32,078 nucleotides of DNA from Clostridia bacterium (GCA_017938205.1 JAGBCA010000049.1:1-32078); one strand, 5' to 3'. Positions 21,968-30,650 are shown, numbered from the stretch's first letter. Translations and numbers: made by a program. The notes: generated by a model from the sequence alone, not told the origin.

Positions 21968-22903
21968 ATGAAACGTATACCGAGGCTTTTGCTTTCGCTT
22001 CTTTTGATCCTTGCTCTTAGCTTATCCTTCGGCGGCTGTGCGGGATTTCCATCCGACTTGTTTCCCGAAGGCCCCGGAAACGTGGAAGGGCCGCCCGATA
22101 AACCGCAATCGCCAACGCCGACGGAAGGCGAGCTTGCCATCCATTTTATAGACGTGGATCAGGCGGATGCCATCCTCATTCTGGATGGAGATAAAACCAT
22201 GATGATCGATACGGGAAACTGGCCGGACGACGAGCATAAGGATTATATGCTTGATTACATAAAGAATCTCGGTGTCACCGTGATCGATTACCTGGTGCTT
22301 ACCCATCCCGATGCGGATCACATCGGAGGCGCACCCGAGGTGATCAATACCTTTGATGTCAAAAACTGCATCATGCCGGACTGCACGAAAACCACGAAGG
22401 TCTTTGAGCGCACGGTCGCTGCCCTTGAGAATAAGAATGTCAACGTGCTTCTCCCTGAGGTGGGAGACGATTATACGCTGAAAAACGCCACCTTCCGCAT
22501 CCTTGCGCCGCTGGAGGAAAATTATTCGGATACCAATGACTACAGTGTCGTTCTCCGTATGCAATACGGGGAGAGAAGCATCCTCTTCACGGGTGATGCC
22601 GAAGCCGCCTCCGAGGCACAGATGGTGGCAAGGTATACGGCCGCGGATCTTGGAGCAGACGTTTTAAAGGTCGGCCACCACGGCTCGCGGACCTCCTCTT
22701 CGCAGAGCTTTTTGGAGCTTGTGGATCCCGATTACGCCGTTATTTGCTGCGGTGTAGACAATTCGTATGGGCATCCCCACAGTCCCGTGATTACCCGTCT
22801 TACGGGGATCGATGCCGAAATCTATCGCACCGATCAGGACGGAACGGTCGTTCTCTTGACGGATGGAGAAACCCTGGAGTTTACCAAGCTCGGCAAGAAA
22901 TAA
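21968..22903 (+). CDS. ComEC-like metallo-beta-lactamase-fold lipoprotein
   Basis: A 311-residue exported protein. The signal peptide ends in the lipobox LSFGGC with Cys24 lipidated, and a Pro-rich linker runs to about 54. The rest is the MBL hydrolase domain found alone or at the C-terminus of ComEC: HFIDVDQADAILI, THPDADHIGG (His113, Asp115, Asp117, His118), FTGDAE (Asp210), KVGHHGS (His237/238) and SYGHPH (His269, His271). All metal ligands are present, so a surface-anchored phosphodiesterase or nuclease is likely. It lacks the membrane channel of ComEC. It follows recR by 18 nt with a GGAGAG site and may be part of that operon. It meets spo0A tail to tail with no terminator. Confidence 0.9.
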   Translation: MKRIPRLLLSLLLILALSLSFGGCAGFPSDLFPEGPGNVEGPPDKPQSPTPTEGELAIHFIDVDQADAILILDGDKTMMIDTGNWPDDEHKDYMLDYIKNLGVTVIDYLVLTHPDADHIGGAPEVINTFDVKNCIMPDCTKTTKVFERTVAALENKNVNVLLPEVGDDYTLKNATFRILAPLEENYSDTNDYSVVLRMQYGERSILFTGDAEAASEAQMVARYTAADLGADVLKVGHHGSRTSSSQSFLELVDPDYAVICCGVDNSYGHPHSPVITRLTGIDAEIYRTDQDGTVVLLTDGETLEFTKLGKK

Positions 22904-22919
22904 GGTATTCTGCCGCAAA

Positions 22920-23690
22920 TTATACCATTGAATATTTATATTTTAAGCGAAGATTGTCTGCGATCATGGCGATAAATTCGCTATTCGTCGGCTTGCCGCG
23001 CGAGTTCTGGATCGTGTAACCGAAATAGGAATTGAGGGTGTCAACGTCACCTCTGTCCCACGCTACCTCGATCGCATGGCGGATCGCACGCTCAACGCGC
23101 GAGGTCGTTGTTTGATATTTCTTGGCAACGGTGGGATAGAGAACCTTCGTCACGGAGTTGATCACGTCGCTGTCGTCGATCGTCATGAGAATGGCGAAGC
23201 GCAGATATTGATATCCCTTGATATGTGCAGGCACGCCGATCTGATGGATCACCTTCGTCACCTGCGCCTCAAGATCTGCCGTCGGCGCATGATAGTGTCC
23301 CTCGCTGATGCTTCTGCCCCTCGCGAGCGAACGGATATGTCCAACCAAAGAGGAGAGCTCCACGGGCTTGAGCAGGCATATATCCGCGCCGGCCTCGGAG
23401 GCCTCGATCAGAATGCTCGGCTTATTGATGGGGGAGAGCAGAATAAAGGCAGGCAATCCCTCGGACTTAGCTTCGGTGGCGGCGCGGATCAGTCCGATCC
23501 CATCCATGCCGCTCATCCAGAGATCGGTCACCACAACGTCGTAGCCTTCCTTTTCAATCATACGCAAGGCCCGGTCGGGCGCGTCGATAGCATCCACGGC
23601 ACAAAAGCCGTGCTTCTGAAGACCCGTGACCAGGCCTTTTCTTTCTTCAGCATTCTCTGTGCAGATCAAAATTTTTGCATTGTTTTCCAT
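22920..23690 (-). CDS. spo0A: Sporulation master regulator Spo0A, divergent receiver pocket
   Basis: A 256-residue response regulator. The receiver (1-~120) keeps the phosphoacceptor Asp56 ([14 protein letters not shown]) and the Lys of [11 protein letters not shown]. The usual Asp-Asp pair after strand 1 is replaced by Glu12-Asn13 ([10 protein letters not shown]). The C-terminal Spo0A DNA-binding domain (about 145-256) is highly conserved: [51 protein letters not shown] and [14 protein letters not shown]. It controls entry into sporulation. The start at 23690 is supported by AAGGAGA. The usual neighbour spoIVB is absent. A promoter lies 60-88 nt upstream. Confidence 0.96.
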   Translation of the reverse strand: MENNAKILICTENAEERKGLVTGLQKHGFCAVDAIDAPDRALRMIEKEGYDVVVTDLWMSGMDGIGLIRAATEAKSEGLPAFILLSPINKPSILIEASEAGADICLLKPVELSSLVGHIRSLARGRSISEGHYHAPTADLEAQVTKVIHQIGVPAHIKGYQYLRFAILMTIDDSDVINSVTKVLYPTVAKKYQTTTSRVERAIRHAIEVAWDRGDVDTLNSYFGYTIQNSRGKPTNSEFIAMIADNLRLKYKYSMV

Positions 23691-23749
23691 TTTTTCGTCT
23701 CCTTGTTGTTGAATTTTTTCTTTTTCTGGAAAATTTTGGAAGCAATACA

Positions 23750-23778
23750 ATTTTACCATAATATGGAAATAAATGCAA
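23750..23778 (-). promoter_or_regulatory. Vegetative promoter of spo0A
   Basis: TTGCAT (23778-23773), 17 nt, TAAAAT (23755-23750) on the minus strand. Further upstream, in the gap to pckG, are two one-mismatch 0A-box-like sites: TACGACA (23851-23857) and TGTCGAT (23992-23998). They could belong to feedback control, but such short sites are frequent by chance. Confidence 0.6.
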
Positions 23779-24006
23779 GAGGCAAAGTCGCAAAAGAATA
23801 GACAAAGTTTTTTGAAGTAAAATGGTAAAATTAACCAATTTTGCAGACAATACGACAAATACCGCCACCGAGCGGCAGGTTTCTTCCTTTTTCGCATTTG
23901 CCGCAATTTGCCGCCAACGCGCTTTTCGTTGGGGAAATGAAAAAAGAATAGGGAAGAGTGCCAAAATCTCTTGCCGTTTTTTTCTTTGTTATGTCGATTT
24001 ATATAA

Positions 24007-24025
24007 ATTGAAAATAATTTTCAAT
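24007..24025. promoter_or_regulatory. 19-bp perfect palindrome upstream of pckG, FUR-family-like
   Basis: ATTGAAAAT-A-ATTTTCAAT is an exact 9-1-9 inverted repeat ending 5 bp before the minus-35. Its centre, AAT-N-ATT in a 7-1-7 frame (TGAAAAT-A-ATTTTCA), resembles the boxes of Fur/PerR/Zur proteins in Bacillota (for Fur TGATAAT-N-ATTATCA) with one symmetric change. The regulator is inferred only. Confidence 0.4.
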
Positions 24026-24030
24026 AGTTC

Positions 24031-24059
24031 TTGCAAAATTAAAATGTATGTGGTATAAT
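24031..24059 (+). promoter_or_regulatory. Sigma-A promoter of pckG
   Basis: TTGCAA (24031-24036), 17 nt, extended minus-10 TGG-TATAAT (24051-24059). The leader is about 105 nt long and contains a second TATAAT (24104-24109) without a matching minus-35. Confidence 0.85.
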
Positions 24060-24172
24060 CTAATCGTGGAAAGTTTGGCTTTTCTCCTTTCGTGCGCGTA
24101 TATTATAATAGAAAGGTAGAAAGATCTGCGAGTACCGATTGGTCCGATAATAAAAAATAAGGAGATATACGA

Positions 24173-25963
24173 ATGAACACCAACGTAACAAACAACAAGT
24201 TTGTCAACCAGTGGATCGCCGAGATGGCTGAGATGGTGAATCCCGCCAACATCGTTTTGATCGACGGTTCCGAGGAGCAGGCAGAGGCGCTTCGTGCGCA
24301 GGCGCTTGCTACGGGCGAGCTCTTCAAGCTCAATGAGGAGAAGCTGCCGAACTGCTATCTGCACAGAACTGCGGTTAACGACGTAGCTCGTGTAGAGGAC
24401 AGAACCTTTATCTGCACCTCCAAGAAGGAGGATGCCGGTAACATCAACTATTGGATGGATCCCAAGGAGTGCTATGCAAAGCTTTCCAAGCTTTACAAGG
24501 GCTCTTACACCGGCAAGACCATGTACGTAATTCCGTATTCCATGTCTGTTGTCGGCTCTGATTTTGCAAAGTACGGCATCGAGCTGACCGACTCTATCTA
24601 CGTTGTTCTTAACATGCTGATCATGACCCGCGTTGGTCTGAACGTTCTTGAGGCTCTCGGTGATAAGGCTGATTTCATCAAGGGTCTGCACGCTTGTGCA
24701 CAGGTAGATCCCGAGAACCGCTACATCTGCCACTTCCCCGAGGATAACACCATCTGGTCCGTTAACTCTGCTTACGGCGGTAACGTTCTTCTTGGTAAGA
24801 AGTGCTTTGCGCTTCGTATTGCTTCCTACCTTGGTCGCAAGGAGGGCTGGATGGCCGAGCATATGCTCATCCTCGGTATCGAGAATCCCGAGGGCGAGGT
24901 GAAGTACATCAGTGCCGCTTTCCCCTCTGCCTGCGGTAAGACCAACCTGGCAATGCTCATTCCTCCCGCTCTGTATAAGAATCAGGGCTACAAGGTATGG
25001 TGCGTAGGTGACGATATTGCTTGGCTTCGTGTCGGCAAGGATGGCAGACTCTGGGCAGTAAATCCCGAGAACGGCTTCTTCGGCGTTGCTCCCGGTACCA
25101 ACGAGAAGTCCAACCCCAACGCTCTGCACACCGCTATGCGTGATACCATCTTCACCAACGTATGTCACAACCTTGAGGACAACACCGTTTGGTGGGAGGG
25201 CCTTAACAACGATCTTCCCAAGAAGGCAATTGACTGGACGGGTAAGCCCTGGGATGCTTCCAAGTTCGATAAGAAGGATAAGTCCACCTATGCGGCTCAT
25301 CCCAACTCCCGCTTTACCGCAATGGCAGCAAACTGCCCCTGCATCTCCGATAAGTTTGACGATCCCGCAGGCGTTCCGATCAGCGCGATCGTATTCGGCG
25401 GCCGCCGTGCAAAGACCGCTCCCCTGGTATATCAGTCCACCGGCTGGCAGAACGGTGTATTCGTAGGTTCCATCATGGCCTCCGAGACCACTGCAGCAGC
25501 AGCAGGTGCCGTAGGCGTGGTTCGCCGCGATCCCATGGCAATGCGTCCCTTCGTTGGCTACGATATGGGTGACTACTGGGCACACTGGCTCAAGATGGGA
25601 AAGGTTGCCGCAAATGCTCCCAAGATCTTCCACGTGAACTGGTTCAGAACCGATGACGAGGGTCACTTCATCTGGCCCGGCTTCGGCGACAATATGCGCG
25701 TTCTTATGTGGATCCTGGCTCGTTGTGAGGGTAAGGTTGATGCGGTTGAAACGCCCATCGGCTTTGTTCCCAAGGCTGAGGATATCAATATTGAGGGGCT
25801 TGACATCTCTATCGATACTCTGAAGGGCCTGCTCTCTGTAGATAAGGAGCTTTGGCTTGAGGACTGCAAGGGTATCCACGAGTTCTACGCACAGGTTGGT
25901 GCAAGAGTTCCTGCCGAGCTTTACGAGGAGCTTGCTGCTCTTGAGGCAAGACTTAGCAAATAA
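24173..25963 (+). CDS. pckG: Phosphoenolpyruvate carboxykinase, GTP type
   Basis: A 596-residue PEPCK of the GTP-dependent family, not the ATP-type PckA. The P-loop-like motif FPSACGKTN (250-258) contains the reactive Cys254, with the metal-binding Asp280-Asp281 pair (VGDDIAW) and NPENGFFGVAPGTN (297-310). The enzyme interconverts oxaloacetate and PEP with GTP/GDP; in fermentative gut Clostridia it often runs toward oxaloacetate. Codon choice here (few rare codons, GGT/AAC/AAG-rich) suggests high expression. GGAG precedes the ATG. No terminator separates it from the small gene at 26005. Confidence 0.97.
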   Translation: MNTNVTNNKFVNQWIAEMAEMVNPANIVLIDGSEEQAEALRAQALATGELFKLNEEKLPNCYLHRTAVNDVARVEDRTFICTSKKEDAGNINYWMDPKECYAKLSKLYKGSYTGKTMYVIPYSMSVVGSDFAKYGIELTDSIYVVLNMLIMTRVGLNVLEALGDKADFIKGLHACAQVDPENRYICHFPEDNTIWSVNSAYGGNVLLGKKCFALRIASYLGRKEGWMAEHMLILGIENPEGEVKYISAAFPSACGKTNLAMLIPPALYKNQGYKVWCVGDDIAWLRVGKDGRLWAVNPENGFFGVAPGTNEKSNPNALHTAMRDTIFTNVCHNLEDNTVWWEGLNNDLPKKAIDWTGKPWDASKFDKKDKSTYAAHPNSRFTAMAANCPCISDKFDDPAGVPISAIVFGGRRAKTAPLVYQSTGWQNGVFVGSIMASETTAAAAGAVGVVRRDPMAMRPFVGYDMGDYWAHWLKMGKVAANAPKIFHVNWFRTDDEGHFIWPGFGDNMRVLMWILARCEGKVDAVETPIGFVPKAEDINIEGLDISIDTLKGLLSVDKELWLEDCKGIHEFYAQVGARVPAELYEELAALEARLSK

Positions 25964-26004
25964 TTTTCGCTTGTACCCTACATTCACGAAAAGAGGAGGC
26001 CGTT

Positions 26005-26193
26005 ATGAGACGCATAAAGCTTAAATGGAAGATTTGGTTTGTGATCGGGCTTGTCGTGGCGGCTATTGCCGTGATGATAACGCTGATCGCGCTGGATAAT
26101 GCGAATGATTCCGGTAGCGGCGATCCGGGAAGCTCAGAAACGGGCGGTAAGCCCGGCGTGCATCTTCCAACGGTAGATATTCCATTGGGCTGA
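26005..26193 (+). CDS. Small single-pass membrane protein, 62 aa
   Basis: A basic N-terminus (MRRIKLKWKIW) is followed by one transmembrane helix (about 11-31, FVIGLVVAAIAVMITLIAL) and a short Gly/Ser/Pro-rich external tail (DSGSGDPGSSETGGKPG). No family is recognised. It has a strong GAGGAGG site 5 nt before the ATG, lies 41 nt after pckG with no terminator between, and is followed by an intrinsic terminator, so it is probably the second gene of the pckG transcript. The Lys/Arg-first topology predicts an inside N-terminus. An uncleaved signal anchor is as likely as a structural role. Confidence 0.7.
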   Translation: MRRIKLKWKIWFVIGLVVAAIAVMITLIALDNANDSGSGDPGSSETGGKPGVHLPTVDIPLG

Positions 26194-26250
26194 TCGTCAT
26201 GCACTCTCTTTTTCGCCGTAGGATCACAAAATGATTTTGGAATAATTTTG

Positions 26251-26290
26251 AAAATGAGGAAGCAGATTTCTGTTTCCTCATTTTTTATTT
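26251..26290 (+). terminator. Intrinsic terminator of the pckG transcript
   Basis: AAATGAGGAA-G-CAG and CTG-T-TTCCTCATTT form a 13-bp stem with one mismatch and an ATTT loop, followed by TTTATTTT. Confidence 0.9.
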
Positions 26291-26459
26291 TAAACAAATT
26301 TACGATTGTGCAAATAAATGCAACTATTTTTCAAATACAATCCAATAAAAATCGTGTATAATAGCCTTAGGGAAAGCATATAAAAATATCTTGACGGAAA
26401 AAGAAAAATATGGTAAACTAAAAACAGAAAGAACATCGAGAGAAAAAGGAGTTTACCGC

Positions 26460-27671
26460 ATGTCAAAATACGAAAAGCTTTCTCCCGAGCTCAGTGAGAG
26501 AATTGAGCAGGATATCAAAACGGGCAATCGCCCTACCTTTGCCGCCAAAAGTGCACTTGCCAAGCGTCGCATCCCCGATCAGGATCGTGAGTCGATCTGG
26601 CGTCCCGCATATCTTCGTGACGTGGATAAGATCATGCACAGCCCTTATTACAATCGTTATACGGATAAAACGCAGGTCTTTTCCTTTTATAAAAATGACG
26701 ATATTACCCGCCGAGCCTTGCATGTGCAGCTTGTTTCGCGTATCGCGCGCTCTATCGGCTCGGTGCTGAATCTGAACCTGGATCTGATCGAAGCCATTGC
26801 ACTTGGTCATGACATTGGCCACACCCCCTTCGGCCATGCGGGTGAGCGCTTTATCAGCGAGATCTACCAAGCAGAAACGGGAAGATTTTTTAACCACAAC
26901 GTGCACAGCGTGCGCGTGCTGGACGGGATCTTTCCTCTGAATATCACGCTGGATACCTTGGACGGCATCATCACGCATAACGGCGAGTTTGAGATGAGCG
27001 AGTATCGCCCCGCCGAGATGCCGAGCTTCGAGGCGTTTGACGCCATGGTCGAGAGCTGCTACGTGGATGAGAGTAACATTGTGAAGATCATTCCGTCTAC
27101 GCTGGAGGGGTGTGTTGTTCGCGTTTGCGATATCATTGCATACCTTGGAAGAGACCGTCTGGATGCCCAAAAGGCGAATCTCGTGGAATCGCCCACGGAT
27201 ATTGAGGGCTCTGCGATCGGCACGGCCAACCCCGAGATCATCAACAATCTGATGGTCAATATCATCGAGCACAGCTACGGCAAGCCCTATATCACCATGG
27301 ATGCCGAGCATTATGCGGGGCTTCGCGAAGCGAAGCGAATCAACTATAAGCAGATCTATAAGATCGAAAAGGTAGAAAAGGTGCTCTCTGAAACGGTCAA
27401 GCCCGTGATGCAGAGGCTGTATCTGCAGATGCTTTCTGATCTGAAGGCAGGGAAGAAGAGCTCCCCGATCTTCAAGCACCATATCGATTTTGTGTTGAAC
27501 AACCATTATGCTGCCAAGGATGGCTCGTATCTTGATACCGAGCCGAACCAGATCGTTATCGATTATCTGGCTTCCATGACGGATGATTATTGCACAGAGC
27601 TTTATAAATTTTTATTCCCGAAAAGCTCCGTGGAGTTTAAATATCACGGATATTTCGAGGATCTGATGTAA
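26460..27671 (+). CDS. dgt: HD-domain dNTP triphosphohydrolase (dGTPase family)
   Basis: A 403-residue member of the Dgt/SAMHD1 group. The HD metal site is read as RALHVQLVSRIARSIG with His88, then ALGHDIGHTPFGHAGE with His117-Asp118 and flanking His121/His126, and a later Asp in CDIIAYLGRD. RRIPDQDRESIWRPAYLRD near the N-terminus is also typical. It removes triphosphate from dNTPs and may tune nucleotide pools or limit phage replication; the true substrate is not evident. The start at 26460 has AAGGAG 8 nt upstream; the frame is open 23 codons further. A TATAAT (26357-26362) about 100 nt upstream is the likely minus-10, without a good minus-35. Confidence 0.92.
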   Translation: MSKYEKLSPELSERIEQDIKTGNRPTFAAKSALAKRRIPDQDRESIWRPAYLRDVDKIMHSPYYNRYTDKTQVFSFYKNDDITRRALHVQLVSRIARSIGSVLNLNLDLIEAIALGHDIGHTPFGHAGERFISEIYQAETGRFFNHNVHSVRVLDGIFPLNITLDTLDGIITHNGEFEMSEYRPAEMPSFEAFDAMVESCYVDESNIVKIIPSTLEGCVVRVCDIIAYLGRDRLDAQKANLVESPTDIEGSAIGTANPEIINNLMVNIIEHSYGKPYITMDAEHYAGLREAKRINYKQIYKIEKVEKVLSETVKPVMQRLYLQMLSDLKAGKKSSPIFKHHIDFVLNNHYAAKDGSYLDTEPNQIVIDYLASMTDDYCTELYKFLFPKSSVEFKYHGYFEDLM

Positions 27672-27696
27672 ATTATAAGCGAAAGGAATTTTTTCT

Positions 27697-29883
27697 ATGC
27701 AGAAAAAAGGAATGTACCGCGATGCGAGTGGGTGTATCGTCATTGAAAATCGCCACCTTCGTCTCACCGCCACCGAAGATGCAGTCGTTCGTAGCCTTGT
27801 TGTGAAGGCAAGCGGGCGCGAGCTCTTGGATAAGGAGGAGCTTTGTCCCCTTTTTTCCTTGACGGAGGAGCGCCCCTATAACAATGAGATCAAGCTCATG
27901 TATCCTAATAAGCGCACCACGTTTGCGGCAAGGAGCCTTGCTTTGGAGGGGGATCGCCTGATCCTGCATTTTGATCTCGTCACCTTTGGTGCCGCCGTAG
28001 AGGTGGATATCAAGGATGAATATATCCTTTTCCGACTGGCTGAATTTATTATCACGGACAAGGATTTCTGCGTAGGCCCAACCACGAAGCAGAAGCTGAA
28101 TATGGATATTCCGCCCGTTGCTTCCTTCCGTCTGCTCTCTCTTCCCGTGAAGAGAATGGCTAATTTCGGAGAATGGCTGAACGTTACATGGGATGAGAGC
28201 GCGGCGGTTGCCGTGGTTGCCACCTCGCCCGCTGCCAGCATCCACCACGAGAAGAGAAAGGATGCGCTGATCTTGACCGCCGATGCCGTGCGCGGTATCG
28301 AGCTTGTCGGCTGCACCTGCGCCTTGATCGTGGCAGAGGGGAAGGAGACCTTCCTGGATGCTATGGATGTGATGGAAAAGGATCTTGGCCTCCCGCGCGG
28401 TGTTGAGAGCCGCAGAAGCGGCAAGCTGAATCGATCCACCTTCTGGACATACCATGCAGATCCTACCAATATCGATCATATCATTGATCTTGCAAAGCAA
28501 GCCGGTGTGAGCGGCATCCTGTTCTATTTCACCTGCTTTACCAAGAAATCGAGCGGATACCGTCTTTGCGGTAACTACGATTATAACGACGAGTATCCAA
28601 ACGGCGACGAGGATCTGAAATACGTTCTGAAAAAGGTTCATGATGCGGGTATGATGGCAGGCTTCCATTTCCTGCAAACGCATATTGGTATCGAGAGCCG
28701 CTACGTCACCCCCGTTGCGGATCACAGATTGCATCTTACGCGCCACTTCACTCTCGCAAAGCCTCTTGGCAAGGAGGATGCGGTGATCTACGTTGAGCAG
28801 CCTACGGCGGATGCGCCGATGCAGGAGGATTGCCGCGTTTTGCAGTTTGGCGGTGAGTTGATCCATTATGAGAGCTACACCAAGGAGCCCCCCTATGCAT
28901 TCCTTGGCTGTAAGCGCGGTCATTTCAATACGATCGTCACAGAGCATCCCCTCGGTCAGATCGGCGGCACGCTGGATGTTTCGGAGTTTGGCGCAACGAG
29001 CGTATATCTCGACCAGGATTCTTCTCTGGCAGATGAGGTGGCAGAAAAGCTTGCGCATTTTTATAATCTTGGCTTTGATTATTGCTATATGGACGGCTCT
29101 GAGGGCGCAAAAGCTCCCTTCGATTATCACGTTTCCAACGCGCAGTATCGCGTGATCAAAAGGTTTGATCATCCAACGTTGTATTGCGAGGGTGCGGCCA
29201 AAACGCACTTTGGCTGGCATTATCTCAGCGGTGGCAATGCATTTGATATCTTCCCCTGCGAAACCTTCAAGGATCTGATCCTGGAGTTTCCGTTCCACGA
29301 GGCAAAGCATATGCGCGAGGACTTCACGCGTGTGAACTTCGGTTGGTGGAAGTATTACGTGGAAACCGAGCCGGATATTTACGAGTTTGGCACGAGTCGT
29401 GCCGCGTCCTGGGATTGTCCCGTTACGATGCTTCTGGACCTTCCCGAGGTAGAGCAAAATCCCCGCACGAAGGACAATTTTGAGGTCATCCGCCGTTGGG
29501 AGGAATACCGCCCGATGCTCACCGAGGAGCAAAAGCTTGCCCTTCGCAGCCATGAGCAGGAGCACACGCTCTTAAAGCTCGAAAAGGGCTACGCGCTCGT
29601 TCCGTACGATCGCGTGAAGAATACGCCCGATGGCATCACCGCTTATACCTTTGAATACGAGGGCAAGGCGTACGCAACGCTCTGGCACAAAAAGGGAGAG
29701 GGAAGACTTGCGCTCCCCTTAGATGCAAAGGCCATTACCTATAAGGATGAGTTCTGCGGCAGCGCATTGCCGATCGCAGAGGAAAACGGCAATGCCGTGA
29801 TCTCAGTTTCGGATAAGGCGTACCTTTGCGGCGCATCCCGCGAGGCTCTCATCGAAGCGCTCAGCTGCGCAAAGCTTGCATAA
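27697..29883 (+). CDS. Large glycosidase-like protein of unknown specificity, 728 aa
   Basis: I cannot name the family. Residues 1-240 look like a beta-sandwich. Residues about 245-600 have the strand/helix rhythm of a TIM barrel (STFWTYHADPTNIDHIIDLA, GVSGILFYFT, GMMAGFHFLQTHIG, LGFDYCYMDGSEGAKAP, PTLYCEGAA). In clan GH-D (alpha-galactosidase) enzymes an Asp at the end of a comparable strand is catalytic, so Asp466 or Glu469 in MDGSEG are candidates. A beta-rich insertion (about 340-430, LIHYESYTKEPPYAFLGCKR) interrupts the barrel. A C-terminal beta domain (about 610-728) follows. There is no signal peptide, so it acts in the cytoplasm. The ATG has an AAAGGA site, 25 nt after dgt; the pair is probably cotranscribed. 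Confidence 0.65.
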   Translation: MQKKGMYRDASGCIVIENRHLRLTATEDAVVRSLVVKASGRELLDKEELCPLFSLTEERPYNNEIKLMYPNKRTTFAARSLALEGDRLILHFDLVTFGAAVEVDIKDEYILFRLAEFIITDKDFCVGPTTKQKLNMDIPPVASFRLLSLPVKRMANFGEWLNVTWDESAAVAVVATSPAASIHHEKRKDALILTADAVRGIELVGCTCALIVAEGKETFLDAMDVMEKDLGLPRGVESRRSGKLNRSTFWTYHADPTNIDHIIDLAKQAGVSGILFYFTCFTKKSSGYRLCGNYDYNDEYPNGDEDLKYVLKKVHDAGMMAGFHFLQTHIGIESRYVTPVADHRLHLTRHFTLAKPLGKEDAVIYVEQPTADAPMQEDCRVLQFGGELIHYESYTKEPPYAFLGCKRGHFNTIVTEHPLGQIGGTLDVSEFGATSVYLDQDSSLADEVAEKLAHFYNLGFDYCYMDGSEGAKAPFDYHVSNAQYRVIKRFDHPTLYCEGAAKTHFGWHYLSGGNAFDIFPCETFKDLILEFPFHEAKHMREDFTRVNFGWWKYYVETEPDIYEFGTSRAASWDCPVTMLLDLPEVEQNPRTKDNFEVIRRWEEYRPMLTEEQKLALRSHEQEHTLLKLEKGYALVPYDRVKNTPDGITAYTFEYEGKAYATLWHKKGEGRLALPLDAKAITYKDEFCGSALPIAEENGNAVISVSDKAYLCGASREALIEALSCAKLA

Positions 29884-29884
29884 T

Positions 29885-29935
29885 AAAAATTATAGAGGCA
29901 CTGTGTAAACACAATGCCTCTATAATTTTTTCTTC
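29885..29935. terminator. Bidirectional terminator
   Basis: AAAATTATAGAGGCA and TGCCTCTATAATTTT are fully complementary over 15 bp, with a GTGT-AA-ACAC inner hairpin, an A-run before and a T-run after. It closes the 728-aa protein gene and the convergent response-regulator gene. Confidence 0.93.
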
Positions 29936-29960
29936 GATTATGCCAAAAGACGATAGCCGC

Positions 29961-30650
29961 TTATACCAAAGTTTCGAATTTGTAGCCAACGCCCCAAACG
30001 GTCTTCAAAATCCACTTATCCGAAGCACCCTCAAGCTTCTCGCGAAGTCTTTTTACGTGCACGTCAACGGTTCTGGAGTCGCCGAGATAATCAAAGCCCC
30101 AAACCTTGTCCAGCAGCTGATCGCGCGTGAAAACACGGTTGCAGTTGGAGGCAAGGAAGTAGAGAAGCTCCAGCTCCTTGGGCGGAATGTCAATGGACTT
30201 ACCCTTGAGCTTCAGCTCATATCTCTGCAGGCTGATCTCAATGTTTTCAAACTTAACAACCTCTTCGTCCGCGGTCTGCGTGTGTGCATTGTAGCGGCGG
30301 AGAACGGCCTTCACTCTTGCGGAAAGCTCCTTCATATCAAAGGGCTTAACGATGAAGTCGTCAGCACCCAACTCAAGGCCGAGCACCTTGTCAAAGACCT
30401 CACCCTTTGCGGTGATCATAATAACAGGCTTAGAGGAAACCTCTCGGATCTCGCGGCAAACCTGCCAGCCGTCCTTCTTGGGCATCATAATGTCAAGAAG
30501 CACGAGATCGGGCTCAAACATCTTAAAGCAATTTACGCCCTCCGCGCCGTCGTTTGCAGTCTTAACCTTATAGCCCTCGTTCTCAAAATACATCTTCAGA
30601 ATATCACAAATATTTCTGTCATCATCCACAACCAAAAGCTTCGTGTCCAT
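29961..30650 (-). CDS. OmpR/PhoB-family response regulator, no kinase beside it
   Basis: A 229-residue regulator. The receiver (1-~118) has Asp10/Asp11, the phosphoacceptor Asp53 (LVLLDIMMPKKDGW), Thr in MITAKG and Lys in FIVKPFD. The winged-helix effector (about 132-226) shows IPPKELELLYFLA, VFTRDQLLDKVWGFDYLGD, SRTVDVHVKRLREKL and TVWGVGYKF. All phosphorylation residues are intact. No histidine kinase is adjacent, so its partner lies elsewhere. The strong promoter and GGAGG site suggest steady expression. The target genes are unknown; WalR-like identity is possible but not claimed. Confidence 0.94.
   Translation of the reverse strand: MDTKLLVVDDDRNICDILKMYFENEGYKVKTANDGAEGVNCFKMFEPDLVLLDIMMPKKDGWQVCREIREVSSKPVIMITAKGEVFDKVLGLELGADDFIVKPFDMKELSARVKAVLRRYNAHTQTADEEVVKFENIEISLQRYELKLKGKSIDIPPKELELLYFLASNCNRVFTRDQLLDKVWGFDYLGDSRTVDVHVKRLREKLEGASDKWILKTVWGVGYKFETLV

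Noticed and set aside
23999-25987. 662-codon open frame antisense to pckG
   Set aside because: It lies opposite a clearly conserved enzyme gene, is explained by strong codon bias of pckG, has no family resemblance, and includes the promoter region.
27673-29565. 630-codon open frame antisense to the 728-aa protein gene
   Set aside because: The plus-strand frame has a ribosome binding site, domain-like structure and operon fit; the antisense frame has none of these and is a codon-bias shadow.
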